A DNA stretch of 64,000 nt from an uncultured Tropicimonas sp. (GCA_947497945.1 CANMIP010000010.1:113128-177127); one strand, 5' to 3'; positions 56,076-64,000 are shown, counted from the stretch's first letter. Notes: a model not told the origin generated them from the sequence alone. Program-made: numbers and translations.

Positions 56076-57482
56076 ATGTTCCTCAACTCTCTCTCCGGCC
56101 GGTTCCTGCTGTTGACGGTGGCCTTCGTCATGCTGGCGGAGATCATGATCTTCGTGCCGTCCATCGCCCGGTTCCGGGAGGACTTCCTTCTGTCGCGGCT
56201 GGAGCGGGCCCAGATCGCCTCTCTGGCGTTGCTGGCGGCCGAGGATATGCTCGACGATGAGCTGGAAGCGGAGTTGCTGGAAAATGCCGGCGTTCTCAAC
56301 GTCGTGCTGCGGCGCGACGAGATGCGTCAGCTCATTCTGTCCTCGCCGATCCCCTCGCCGATCGACGCGACATTCGATCTGCGCGACGCCTCGCCCTGGG
56401 AGCTGATCGCGGACGCCCTTGCGTGCCTCGTCGACCCGGAGCCGCAGGTGATCCGGGTCATTGGCAATCCGGTCCGCGAGGCCGGGCTGCTGATCGAGGT
56501 CACGATGACTTCCGGCAAGCTGCGCATGGAGATGATCGATTACGGGCTGCGCATCCTGCTGCTCTCGGCGGTGATCTCGGCGGTAACGGCGGTGCTGCTC
56601 TTCCTGACTGTCCGAGGCTTCCTCGTTGCGCCGATCAAGCATCTCGTCGCGGCGATGAAGAGTTACGCCGCCGCCCCGGAGGACGCGCGGCGCATCATCG
56701 CCCCGGAGGCCAGCGTGCTGGAATTGCGCGAGGCCGAGGAGGCGCTGCAGTCGATGCAGACAGACCTCACCGGTGCGCTGCGCCAGAAGGAACGGCTGGC
56801 CCAGCTTGGCGGTGCGGTGGCCAAGATCAGCCATGACCTGCGCAACATCCTGACCACGGCGCAGCTTTTCGCCGACCGGATGGAGACGAGCCAGGACCCT
56901 GCCGTCCAGCGCGCCGCGCCGAAGCTGGTCAATTCGATCTCGCGCGCGGTCAACCTGTGCGAGTCCACGCTCGCCTTCGGAAAGGCCGAGGAACCCGCGC
57001 CCCGGCTGGAGAGGATCCAACCGGCCTGTGTTGTCACCGACGTGATCGAGAGCGAACGCCTCGCCGTCGGCGATGCGGAGATCAGCTTTGCCGAGGACGT
57101 GCCGGCCGGCTTGATCCTGCGCGCCGATCCCGAACAGCTCTATCGGATCATCTCCAACCTCGTGCGCAATGCGCGGCAGGCGATCCTTGCCACGGGCAAG
57201 GCGGGCGAGATCTGCGTGGCCGCCGAGGAGGACGATGCCGGCTGGACCATAACGGTTACCGACACCGGCCCGGGCCTGCCGCCAAAAGCACAGGAACACC
57301 TCTTTCAGCCCTTCCAGGGAGGAACGCGCAAGGGGGGCTCAGGGCTTGGGCTCGCCATCTCGGCCGATCTCGTGCGCGGTCATGGCGGCCGACTGGACCT
57401 GTTGCGGACCGGGCCTGAGGGAACGTCCTTCGCGATTTTCCTGCCTCGAAGTGTCGCCGATGTTGTTGCGGAACGGACCTGA
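56076..57482 (+). CDS. orphan sensor histidine kinase
   Basis: A 468-residue membrane kinase with two helices (about 10-30 and 165-190) flanking a periplasmic domain of about 130 residues, then a HAMP-like linker. The H box is AVAKISHDLRNILT, the N box NLVRNARQAI, G1 DTGPGLPP and G2 GGSGLGLAI. It starts 14 bases after the flavoprotein stop, so it is probably co-transcribed. No response-regulator gene is adjacent. Confidence 0.92.
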   Translation: MFLNSLSGRFLLLTVAFVMLAEIMIFVPSIARFREDFLLSRLERAQIASLALLAAEDMLDDELEAELLENAGVLNVVLRRDEMRQLILSSPIPSPIDATFDLRDASPWELIADALACLVDPEPQVIRVIGNPVREAGLLIEVTMTSGKLRMEMIDYGLRILLLSAVISAVTAVLLFLTVRGFLVAPIKHLVAAMKSYAAAPEDARRIIAPEASVLELREAEEALQSMQTDLTGALRQKERLAQLGGAVAKISHDLRNILTTAQLFADRMETSQDPAVQRAAPKLVNSISRAVNLCESTLAFGKAEEPAPRLERIQPACVVTDVIESERLAVGDAEISFAEDVPAGLILRADPEQLYRIISNLVRNARQAILATGKAGEICVAAEEDDAGWTITVTDTGPGLPPKAQEHLFQPFQGGTRKGGSGLGLAISADLVRGHGGRLDLLRTGPEGTSFAIFLPRSVADVVAERT

Positions 57483-57547
57483 CCCTTGCAGCGATACGAG
57501 CCGGCCCGGAATCGCCATTTCCTTCTGAAGATTTTTCGTTTTCCCTC

Positions 57548-57576
57548 TTGCACCCTTCCCGACCCGGGTCTATCAG
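57548..57576 (+). promoter_or_regulatory. promoter of the tRNA-Arg gene
   Basis: TTGCAC (57548-57553), a 17-base spacer, and TATCAG (57571-57576), with start expected near 57583, just before the tRNA. Confidence 0.6.
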
Positions 57577-57586
57577 GACGCTCCAC

Positions 57587-57663
57587 GCGCTGGTAGCTCA
57601 GTTGGATAGAGTACTTGACTACGAATCAAGGGGTCGGGGGTTCGAATCCTCCCCAGCGCGCCA
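57587..57663 (+). tRNA. tRNA-Arg (anticodon ACG)
   Basis: A complete 77-nt cloverleaf. The acceptor GCGCTGG pairs with CCAGCGC, discriminator G, and CCA is encoded at 57661-57663. The anticodon stem CTTGA/TCAAG holds loop CTACGAA with anticodon ACG; the T arm has GGGGG-TTCGAAT-CCTCC. Its 3' end is a likely integration site for the accessory region that follows. Confidence 0.97.
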
Positions 57664-57801
57664 CTTCATAGAATTATCCAACTGAAATAAAAGAAAAATT
57701 CTGTTTCTGACGTCCATCGTTCCCCCAGTAGTTCCCCCATTCTTTTCAGGAACACACCGGAACTCGGCTCCGATTTGTCGCTGAGACGCCCACTTTGAGC
57801 G
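57664..57801. other. tRNA-flanking junction region
   Basis: AT-rich DNA right after the tRNA, with a 9-base direct repeat GTTCCCCCA at 57719-57727 and 57731-57739. No gene. If an element is integrated here, the tRNA 3' end would be one attachment site. Confidence 0.45.
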
Positions 57802-58524
57802 CTACTCGCTCGATCGTTTCAACTTAGCGTTCTCCGCTTCTACTTCTGCTCTTGCCTTTTGCTCCGAAGCAAGTTGCGCCAAAGCCGTATTGAGACGGGC
57901 ACCCAAGGACCGGATCTCTACCGCCGCAACAGCGTCTCGCGCCTCCGATGCGCTCAACAACTCCTCCAGCGAGACGAGCTGGCTGCGTAGCGAGGCGATG
58001 TTCTCATTGAGCAGTGCCATGCGCCTTTGGTCATCGCCAGCGGCCGCCCTAAGCTGTTCCAACTCATTTCCGGCTGCCGCAAGCAGGGCCGCCCGCTGCT
58101 CGGCTTCTTTCAGATGCACTTCGGCAGATTGTTCCGCCGATAGTTTTGTCGCCAGTGCCGCTGCGAGTTGGCGACGGATTTTGGCGCCTTCTTTCTCAAG
58201 TGTTTCAATGGCTTGCTCTGACTGTGTAACCTTTTCCGCCAGCACTGAAGGCGCAAGCTCTGTCGCAAACATCGATATCAACTGTTCGAGTTGATCGGAT
58301 ACATCTGTGCAGGATCCTTCAACCAATTTCCCTTCGGCCAGAACCCGGATAGTTTTACCCTCGAATTGAAGAACTTTGGCCCCCACAACGGCGGTAAGAA
58401 CAGGCGGCGCAAAGGTTGTCTTTGAACTCGGATGTCCAAGCAGCTGCATTTCAGCGCCGTCGCTGCCATGGAAAAGGTACGCCTCGACGAGGTCGCCGAC
58501 TTCGCACAACCGTGCATCGATCAT
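57802..58524 (-). CDS. hypothetical protein with a long coiled coil
   Basis: A 240-residue protein from the first ATG. The N-terminal part (about 1-100) is a small globular region (MIDARLCEVGDLVEAYLF...), and the rest is a nearly continuous coiled coil rich in Glu, Ala, Gln and Leu (EKVTQSEQAIETLEKEGAK, LAAAGNELEQLRAAAGD). The frame is open to 58665, so a TTG start is possible. Not recognised; in an accessory region after the tRNA. Confidence 0.6.
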   Translation of the reverse strand: MIDARLCEVGDLVEAYLFHGSDGAEMQLLGHPSSKTTFAPPVLTAVVGAKVLQFEGKTIRVLAEGKLVEGSCTDVSDQLEQLISMFATELAPSVLAEKVTQSEQAIETLEKEGAKIRRQLAAALATKLSAEQSAEVHLKEAEQRAALLAAAGNELEQLRAAAGDDQRRMALLNENIASLRSQLVSLEELLSASEARDAVAAVEIRSLGARLNTALAQLASEQKARAEVEAENAKLKRSSE

Positions 58525-58710
58525 GCCTAATCTCTTTTCGGCCGGTGATCCGTTCGCGATAGCCCCCAAAAGACCAGCAGCGCTGCGAAACACGTGATGC
58601 GGTAGTCCACTCGAAGCCTCCAACCTATGAATCTTGAGGGCGGTTCCGCCCAGTTCCTCCGGCAAAGCACTCTACAGAGCGAAAACCACGATCAGTTCAA
58701 TCAGAATAGA

Positions 58711-59475
58711 TCAGTTTTCGTTACGCACCAATTGAGAAAGGCGGGCAGTGGCTTGTTTCCCTAGCGCCTCACCTCGTGAGCACCTCGGCTTCCAAGTCTC
58801 GGGCGTGTTGAAGCCAACTAGGCGGATACGTTGGTCCCTTGACCCAAGCCGGATCGTGTCGCCGTCCACGACACGAATGCTTCTCGGTGCGACGGAATGC
58901 GGCGACTTCGAAGGAGCTTTGGGTTGAGTTTGTTTTCGGGGTGGCATCGGCTTGGGGCGGGGCGAAACCGAAACCCCTAGTTCATCGACTTGGCCAACCT
59001 TTTTCAAAGGTTCAGAGACCGCTTCACGTCTATCAGCATCGGAGAATGTGCTTCTGGATGTGTCATCGCCCAACGCTCCAAGCAAAGCCCCGAACCCACC
59101 TATGACCAGGAAGGCAATCCACTTTGCTTTACGGTTGGATGACCGAACCCTGACCGGCCGGTGGCTTCGGCCAGGCTTGGGACGGTTCTTTGGCGTGTAG
59201 GTCGGTCTCGGCGCAGGCGAAGCACTTTCCTTGACGGGCGCGATAGGATCGCTCGCCTCGTGCTTCCGAAGTATCCGCTGCAAGGCTGCGTATTGCTTTT
59301 CGGACAAGCGCGCCCGCCCTCCGTAACGTGTCAGCTTTGCGTTGATGCTGGTGAGGAATTGCCGCTCCCAATCATTTAGCGCAGACCCGTCCAGCAATGG
59401 AGAAATCCGGATGCAAAAGTTTCTGGCTTCTTCGTTTGTCACGGCAAATGAGCTTCGCGGCTTGTCTTTTCCCAT
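58711..59475 (-). CDS. membrane-anchored thermonuclease-like protein, C-terminally truncated
   Basis: A 254-residue protein: N-terminal unknown domain (about 1-75), a Pro/Lys-rich linker, one transmembrane helix (KAKWIAFLVIGGFGALLGAL), and an SNase (thermonuclease) domain beginning IRVVDGDTIRLGSRDQRIRLVG and GFNTPETWKPRCSRGEALGK. The domain stops at LVRNEN after about 60 residues, about half the normal length, so catalytic residues further on (the second arginine region) are missing. It may be inactive. Confidence 0.7.
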   Translation of the reverse strand: MGKDKPRSSFAVTNEEARNFCIRISPLLDGSALNDWERQFLTSINAKLTRYGGRARLSEKQYAALQRILRKHEASDPIAPVKESASPAPRPTYTPKNRPKPGRSHRPVRVRSSNRKAKWIAFLVIGGFGALLGALGDDTSRSTFSDADRREAVSEPLKKVGQVDELGVSVSPRPKPMPPRKQTQPKAPSKSPHSVAPRSIRVVDGDTIRLGSRDQRIRLVGFNTPETWKPRCSRGEALGKQATARLSQLVRNEN

Positions 59476-59575
59476 CAAATTACACTCGGATGGAGCCTGC
59501 GCCATGACACGCAATGACGCGACCGGAAAGGCGCTAGAAGCCGGAGTCGATAGACCGACGAAAACAGGTCGATGT

Positions 59576-59962
59576 CTACTTTGGAATGCGAGCTCTTCGG
59601 AGCGCCCACCTTGATGCTACCAATCCAGACGTTGCTCCGAAAAACGCGCCAACCGCATCTGCGAGAAAATCCCCGAGTTCCGCCGTCCTCCCGAAGAACG
59701 GTTGGATAATCTCGATTGCACCGCCATAAGCAATGGCTGCCACAAGCACCAATCCTGTCAGCTTCGGACGCACGAATGGCAGAGGGAAGGCCAGCACGGC
59801 AAAGCCAAGCATATGGTGAAGCTTGTCTGAACCGGGGGCGGATTCCACCGGCCCTTTCGATAGCGTCATGACAGCAATCACAACAGCGAAGAACACCGTG
59901 GATGCAAGGCCGATCCCTAGAAAATCGCGCTCTTTCGAAGCGTTCTCTGCCATCGCCTTCAT
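59576..59962 (-). CDS. VanZ-like family membrane protein
   Basis: A 128-residue protein with four helices and the VanZ-like pattern SDKLHHMLGFAVLAFPL, then GGAIEIIQPFFGRTAELGDFLADAVGAFFG. The function of stand-alone VanZ-like proteins is unknown. The start is either ATG 59962 or an ATG three codons later with GAAGG close by. Confidence 0.85.
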   Translation of the reverse strand: MKAMAENASKERDFLGIGLASTVFFAVVIAVMTLSKGPVESAPGSDKLHHMLGFAVLAFPLPFVRPKLTGLVLVAAIAYGGAIEIIQPFFGRTAELGDFLADAVGAFFGATSGLVASRWALRRARIPK

Positions 59963-60546
59963 AGGTCAAATCCAATCGCTTCAGACATCCTAGTCGAGCG
60001 ATATAGCAGCTCCAGACCCGGCGCCAAAAGTGATTGTTGAACAGAGGCACGGAGCGCTGACGTGAATTCCTCGAATTGTGGATGCCTGCGAACGGCTAGG
60101 CGGTCGGTTTCCAGTACAGCGGTCACAGAGTTTTAACCGCCCCCCTAATCGGCAAAGGCGGCTTGCCTTCATTCCACTTGCAACGTCCGTGCCCTCTGCA
60201 ACGCCGATACCAAACCAAGAGACGCCCGCCACAGAAGTCATGGAACATTCGACATGTGCTTCGAAGGTTATAAGCGGCACCCCTCAAGCCGGAAGCCGCC
60301 GTTCCAGGTCAGCGCGGCGAATGGCGGCGAAGAGCCCAAACTACGGAATGCTGCGGCTTGTGCGAACTGGGAGTTTGCCGACTTCGCGGTCATTCGCTGC
60401 CGTTGCAGCACGCCCCGTCGTGGTCACTCGGCAACCGACCAAAGGGAAGAACACCTGACGTTCGTCGCGGCCCACGCCAACGGCAACTCAGGGGGAAATT
60501 GCCGCCGTCCGGGCGATAAAGGCGAAGGACCGCTTTGGATCGTCAA
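59963..60546. other. gene-poor stretch in the accessory region
   Basis: About 580 bases with no credible gene. Includes one copy of a degenerate dispersed repeat (60310-60370). Confidence 0.5.
60310..60370 (+). repeat. degenerate dispersed intergenic repeat, copy 1
   Basis: Shares GAGCCCAA, GGA-ATGCTGCGG and GTGCGAAC in order with the minus-strand copy at 62895-62960. The copies are only partly alike, with changed spacing. Confidence 0.5.
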
Positions 60547-61299
60547 CTATTGCAAGACGGCCAGGATTTTCTCGGCCAGCAAGGACGGTTGATCGACGCT
60601 CATCCAATGTGTTGCGTTGGGCAGCACGATCCGATTCATTGGATTTTTCCTTAGCCATTCAAGCGTGCTTTCAGGGCAATTATCGGGGTTGTACAGGTAA
60701 GTAACCTTCGCCGCCGAAGCCAACACTTCACCTGGAACCTCCTCGGTTGAGAAACGGCGGGCATCTCTACCAAGCAGCCAGAGCGCGACCGGGTCCGACG
60801 CTGAAACGCTCTTGCGGTATCTCTTGATGATCGGCGCCGAGTCGGCCATTTCGCTCAACCGTTTTAGAAACGCTGAGCGGAAAGTATAAGGATCATCATA
60901 TTCCGCAGCGCTTCCAGAGAAATAGGCGTCATCTGCGGTAATGTTGCCTTCAAGCGATAGAATCGTCGTGATAGGACAATCCGGCTTTCTCGCGGCCAGG
61001 GAGGCAATGATTGAAGCTACAGAATGTGCAACAATGATCTCAGCTCCAGTTTCTTTCGCTTTTTGAGCGACAAACTCTGCTAAGGACTCAAGCGGAGTGG
61101 TTTCGATGTCGAGCGTTGGACTACCAAAGCCCGGAAGGTCAAAAGGCAGAAGATGATAGGCGTCCGCAAGAGCAGTCTCCTGCAGACCTGCAAACATGCT
61201 GGCGTTGTCGCCAAACCCAGCAATGAGCAGAATTGTAGGTCGCGATACCGCAACGCGGCGGGTTCCTTCATGTGCAGGCAGCGACTTCGGTTCGTGCAT
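60547..61299 (-). CDS. alpha/beta-hydrolase
   Basis: A 250-residue alpha/beta hydrolase. The nucleophile elbow reads VAHSVASI (A-H-S-V-A, not a full GxSxG), the oxyanion region LLIAGFGDN, and the catalytic histidine THWMSVDQP near the end. The acid is probably the aspartate in NPDNCPES. The substrate is unknown. AAAAGG lies eight bases before the ATG. Lower GC than the core genes. Confidence 0.85.
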   Translation of the reverse strand: MHEPKSLPAHEGTRRVAVSRPTILLIAGFGDNASMFAGLQETALADAYHLLPFDLPGFGSPTLDIETTPLESLAEFVAQKAKETGAEIIVAHSVASIIASLAARKPDCPITTILSLEGNITADDAYFSGSAAEYDDPYTFRSAFLKRLSEMADSAPIIKRYRKSVSASDPVALWLLGRDARRFSTEEVPGEVLASAAKVTYLYNPDNCPESTLEWLRKNPMNRIVLPNATHWMSVDQPSLLAEKILAVLQ

Positions 61300-61612
61300 G
61301 AGGTTTGCCTTTTCTGTGCATAACTGACGTTACCGCAGTAGCACTGCGCTGTCACTTTGGGCTCATAGCCGCCTTGCGGCGCTGCAGCACCCGGTTTTCA
61401 ATCAGGACCGACCTTCAGCGCCGCTTCGGTTGACCGATGCCAGCCCATAACGGAAGTAGGTAGTACTTTCTGGATTGGGCAAACCGGACCTTCACCGACG
61501 CCATCGGGAGGCGGTCACATCATCAGCGCCAGACATTACCCAGCCAGTCTCGTTGAGTTATTCAACCGACGCGACTACGATCTCGGCAAATGCGGATCAA
61601 AAAGGACGAAAC
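61300..61612. other. intergenic region between divergent genes
   Basis: About 310 bases with one repeat copy (61345-61385). Promoters of the two divergent genes are probably here; no box recognised. Confidence 0.4.
61345..61385 (-). repeat. degenerate dispersed intergenic repeat, copy 2
   Basis: On the minus strand GGCGGCTATGAGCCCAAAGT, which matches the GGC-x-A-GAGCCCAA core of copies 1 and 3. The flanks diverge, so it is the weakest of the three. Confidence 0.4.
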
Positions 61613-62794
61613 ATGTTTTCGGAAAATATGACCGAGATGATGCGCAATTGGCGACATCATCTCCACCGAAACCCTGAATTCGGGTTCGAGGAAACCGCTA
61701 CCGCCCAATTCGTGACTGAACGGCTTCAGGAAATGGGCATCAAAGACATTGAGACAGGCATCGGCGGTACGGGCATAGTCGCAACCCTGCGCCGCGGAGA
61801 TCGTAGAAGAACAATCGCTTTACGTGCAGACATGGACTGTTTGCGCATAAATGAGACGACAAACCTTCCTTACTCTTCTTCAAAACCAGGCCTGATGCAC
61901 GCCTGCGGTCACGATGGCCATACCACGATTCTGCTTGGAACTGCTGCGATCTTGGCCAGCGAAGGCGGCTTCAATGGGGTCGTACGATTTGTTTTCCAGC
62001 CCGCCGAGGAATGGGGCCAAGGCATGAAGGCGATGGTTCGCGACGGTTTGGGATCACGACTGTCCTTCGATGAGATCTACGGTTTGCACAACATGCCGGG
62101 CCTGGCGGTGGGCTCTTTCGAAACGCGGGTGGGGCCATTTATGGGTGCGGAGGACGGGTTTCGGATCATTGTGCACGGCGGCGGTGGTCACGCTTCGCGT
62201 CCTCATGAATGCCAAGATGCGATTGTATGCGCATGTTCGATTGTCAGCGAATTACAAACGATCGTCTCGCGCTCCATCAACCCCGCGGAGCTTGCAGTGG
62301 TTTCGGTCACATCTATTGGCGGCGACAATATCACGAACGCGATCGCAAGCGAGGCATGGATCGAAGGCGATTGCCGTCACTTCGATACTGCGGTCAGCCA
62401 GAGAATCGAAAAGACGATGCGCCGTGTCGCCGATGGCGTGGCAGCTGCACATGGCTGCCGCGTCGAAGTAACCTATGACCGCGTGTTCATACCGCTGCTA
62501 AACGACGTTCATGCCACCGAGCACGCCTTAAATGCTGCGAACGTTGCTTTCGGCCCAAAGAACGTCAACGGTGATGCTCCACGCATGGGCGCTTCGGAAG
62601 ATTTCGCCCAGGCCCTTAAGATTGCGCCCGGCGCTTTCGGATTCATCGGAAATGGTGACAGCGCCCCGCTTCACAACCCTAAGTTTGACTTCAACGATGA
62701 GGCACTTGTGCCGGGTGTCCGATGGTTCTTGGAATTGATACGAAGTCGTTTGCCTGATGAGCCGTCCGAAACTCGGATGTCGCCTCCGGGCTGA
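61613..62794 (+). CDS. M20 family amidohydrolase (hippurate hydrolase-like)
   Basis: A 393-residue M20D amidohydrolase. The metal-binding motifs HACGHDGHT and QPAEEWGQG are present, with the ALRADMD start and VHGGGGHASRPHE of the lid domain. Such enzymes cleave N-acyl amino acids, hippurate or indole conjugates. AAGGA lies seven bases before the ATG; upstream frame is unrelated. It lies in the accessory region, oriented away from the hydrolase at 60547. Confidence 0.93.
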   Translation: MFSENMTEMMRNWRHHLHRNPEFGFEETATAQFVTERLQEMGIKDIETGIGGTGIVATLRRGDRRRTIALRADMDCLRINETTNLPYSSSKPGLMHACGHDGHTTILLGTAAILASEGGFNGVVRFVFQPAEEWGQGMKAMVRDGLGSRLSFDEIYGLHNMPGLAVGSFETRVGPFMGAEDGFRIIVHGGGGHASRPHECQDAIVCACSIVSELQTIVSRSINPAELAVVSVTSIGGDNITNAIASEAWIEGDCRHFDTAVSQRIEKTMRRVADGVAAAHGCRVEVTYDRVFIPLLNDVHATEHALNAANVAFGPKNVNGDAPRMGASEDFAQALKIAPGAFGFIGNGDSAPLHNPKFDFNDEALVPGVRWFLELIRSRLPDEPSETRMSPPG

Positions 62795-62806
62795 GTACAA
62801 GCTCGT

Positions 62807-62826
62807 CCCCTTTGGTACCAAAGGGG
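62807..62826. other. 20-nt perfect palindrome after the amidohydrolase gene
   Basis: CCCCTTTGGT followed by its reverse complement, 13 bases past the M20 stop codon. It may be a terminator-like hairpin, though no T-run follows. Confidence 0.5.
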
Positions 62827-62894
62827 TTATGACTGTTAACCATATATTTTGTCAAAGCGGTTGTTTTGTTACATTTCGTGGCCGTGTCGCGGAA

Positions 62895-62960
62895 GCCGTC
62901 ATTCGTTCGCACCGCAGCATCCGGAGACTTGGGCTCATCACTGCCCCTCGCTGCGCCGAC
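62895..62960 (-). repeat. degenerate dispersed intergenic repeat, copy 3
   Basis: On the minus strand GCAGCGAGGGGCAGTGATGA then GCCCAAG, GGATGCTGCGG and GTGCGAAC, in the same order as in copy 1. Confidence 0.5.
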
Positions 62961-63215
62961 GGTGAATGGCGGTTTCGGGTTCGGAGGACGATGCCGCGCT
63001 TGCGAAACGCTTGTGTATCCTGATCGTCGCCTTTGCGCAGGTTGCCGTCTTTCGAGGTGTCGGGCGGAAGGCCCGCAACGTCCCCAACCCACCAGTTCTT
63101 GGGCCGACCGGCGCGGGCTCTCTCGCGCCGGGCCAAGTCGGAACTCGATGGACGGCTTTGCGTTCTGAACCGTGACAGTTCGCATTGACCGCAACCAATT
63201 CAGTGGGTCCCAAAC

Positions 63216-63533
63216 CTAGGAAACTACGCGTGAATTGTTATCGAGTATGTGAGGTGCATCCCAATCGGCATCTATCAGCGCCTCTAATTCACGGGCCTCG
63301 CGGGCCAGTTCATTGACAGCCTTCCGGGTTTCGACCCATTCGCGGGACCGCATCCCGTGCTTGTAGTTCGGATGCGTTGGCCCCGCCGGTGAGCCGCCTT
63401 TGCCTCCGTGCATGTGGCAGACGCGCTTGCCGCGCATTGCAGGCTGTGTGCAAGGCTTTCCGGTACGTTTGGACCGTGCGATGCAGCGAGGCGTGGCGTT
63501 CGCAGCGGCCAAGGGGTCAGCGTCACCTTTCAT
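63216..63533 (-). CDS. HGG-motif protein of mobile-element type
   Basis: A 105-residue protein with the recurrent pattern C-x-A-R-S-K-R-T-G-K-P-C (two cysteines), CHMHGGKGGSPAG and NYKHGMRS. Small proteins with this Cys-His-Gly-Gly motif are common in phages and integrated elements in alphaproteobacteria; the function is not known. It overlaps the gene upstream by ATGA. Confidence 0.75.
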   Translation of the reverse strand: MKGDADPLAAANATPRCIARSKRTGKPCTQPAMRGKRVCHMHGGKGGSPAGPTHPNYKHGMRSREWVETRKAVNELAREARELEALIDADWDAPHILDNNSRVVS

Positions 63534-63895
63534 CGCTGCCCCTCCCCACTGCCGCCAACATTGCCGACAATCGCCTGCCCGCCATCTGAAACATCGACCC
63601 GCTGGACTACCACTGTCTGCTTGCCGCCGTTGCGCTGTTTGCGCAGCGCTTCCATCTGCGCCGTGAAGGTGCGGGCCAGCTTGTTGTAAGCCCGCTCGTG
63701 CGCCTCGAATTGCGGCAACTGCTCGGCATTCGCCATGCGCCCGCCTTGCCTGACCAGGGCAACATGGGTTGCCGCCATCTGCGTTGCCAGCATCCGTTCG
63801 ACGCCGTCGCGGGGGGCGATTTCGCGAATGATGGCTGGGATAAAGCCCCTCATATCCTTGGCGCCCGACAGGGCTTCCTCGCCCATGAGGGTCAT
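63530..63895 (-). CDS. hypothetical protein paired with the HGG-motif protein
   Basis: A 121-residue charged, helical protein (MLATQMAATHVALVRQGGRM, AHERAYNKLARTFTAQMEAL) with a C-terminal VVVQRVDVSDGGQAIVGNV. As I recall, it is usually found with HGG-motif proteins in prophages and islands. The two genes overlap by four bases, and the start lies 1 base from the end of the frame at 63896, so three genes form one unit. Confidence 0.72.
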   Translation of the reverse strand: MTLMGEEALSGAKDMRGFIPAIIREIAPRDGVERMLATQMAATHVALVRQGGRMANAEQLPQFEAHERAYNKLARTFTAQMEALRKQRNGGKQTVVVQRVDVSDGGQAIVGNVGGSGEGQR

Positions 63896-64000
63896 TTATC
63901 CTTGCATGAACAGCCCTTCGTTTACCGCCTCACTTTCGCTGCCGAATATCCGATACAGTGCATCGTCGCCGTGCTGTGTCACGGTCAGCGTGTCGCCTTC
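63896..64000 (-). CDS. partial CDS running off the window
   Basis: The last 34 codons of a minus-strand gene, ending EGLFMQG before TAA at 63896-63898. Its stop lies immediately before the next gene. The beginning lies beyond base 64000. Not recognised. Confidence 0.55.
   Translation of the reverse strand, partial: EGDTLTVTQHGDDALYRIFGSESEAVNEGLFMQG

Larger units (their letters stand above)
62795..63215. other. intergenic region with a palindrome and repeat copy
   Basis: About 420 bases. Holds the 20-nt palindrome at 62807-62826 and repeat copy 3 at 62895-62960. Open frames in it are not supported. Confidence 0.45.

Noticed and set aside
62852..63136. Minus-strand frame near the palindrome, with a stretch reading NWWVGDVAGLPPDTSKDG
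   Set aside because: A short protein-like patch but no good start, and it runs into the dispersed repeat; may be a relic, not callable.
1..64000. CRISPR arrays, rRNA genes, known riboswitches
   Set aside because: No regular spaced repeats, no rRNA-like stretches and no recognisable riboswitch leader were seen in reading both strands.

Overview
The window is high-GC DNA with the gene repertoire of the Rhodobacteraceae (Roseobacter/Paracoccus relatives, Alphaproteobacteria). The denitrification operons have the Paracoccus-type orders nosCRZDFYLX and norCBQDEF, and other families typical of the group are present: a short LOV protein, an FeS-type photolyase, a DUF2256 protein, and an argB-engB-yidC-rpmH block. 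Family names come from motif recognition without database searches.

Bases 1-18300 hold an IclR regulator, the complete nitrous oxide reductase operon (nosC, R, Z, D, F, Y, L, X), a small membrane protein, nnrS, the nitric oxide reductase operon (norC, B, Q, D, E, F) and a convergent Crp/Fnr-family regulator. FNR/NNR-type boxes of one pattern (TTGAC-N4-GTTAA or close) lie upstream of nosC, nnrS and norC. The regulator has the E-x-x-S-R recognition helix that reads TTGA half-sites and lacks an iron-sulfur cysteine cluster, so this looks like a self-contained NO/N2O respiration unit. No nitrate or nitrite reductase is in view.

Bases 18800-27700 carry an MFS transporter, two small unknown proteins, an MscS channel, a RidA protein, and the set MgtE / retropepsin-like protease / RimK ligase / M14 deacylase. 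A 16-nt perfect palindrome separates mgtE from a divergent small gene. Bases 27880-35960 look like a photo-oxidative stress region: glutathione peroxidase, ABC1 kinase, DUF2256, SDR, FeS photolyase, FAD oxidoreductase, DUF4149, DUF427, LOV protein and lipocalin. DUF4149 and DUF427 each carry an apparent frameshift, and the LOV core motif is one residue short. Bases 36030-39560 encode a BTLCP-type cysteine protease divergent from two secreted glycine-rich proteins, with a perfect FNR box between them and a strong terminator after them. An IS21 istB remnant follows.

Bases 40870-53700 are mostly minus-strand housekeeping genes: an acetyl-CoA/succinate CoA-transferase, sixA, an FeS protein, argB, a malate/lactate dehydrogenase, engB, a CatB-like acetyltransferase, a MOSC protein, yidC, a GGDEF-EAL protein, ttcA, yidD, rnpA and rpmH. 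Bases 53900-57480 hold a TVP38-family protein, a flavoprotein disulfide reductase-like enzyme and an orphan sensor kinase.

A tRNA-Arg(ACG) gene at 57587-57663 appears to be a boundary. Beyond it base composition drops toward AT, spacing widens, and the genes are accessory: a coiled-coil protein, a C-terminally short nuclease, VanZ, an alpha/beta hydrolase, an M20 amidohydrolase, and a mobile-element-type pair with a CxxHGG motif. Copies of a degenerate intergenic repeat also occur there. This is most simply read as one end of an integrated element whose other end and integrase lie outside the window.
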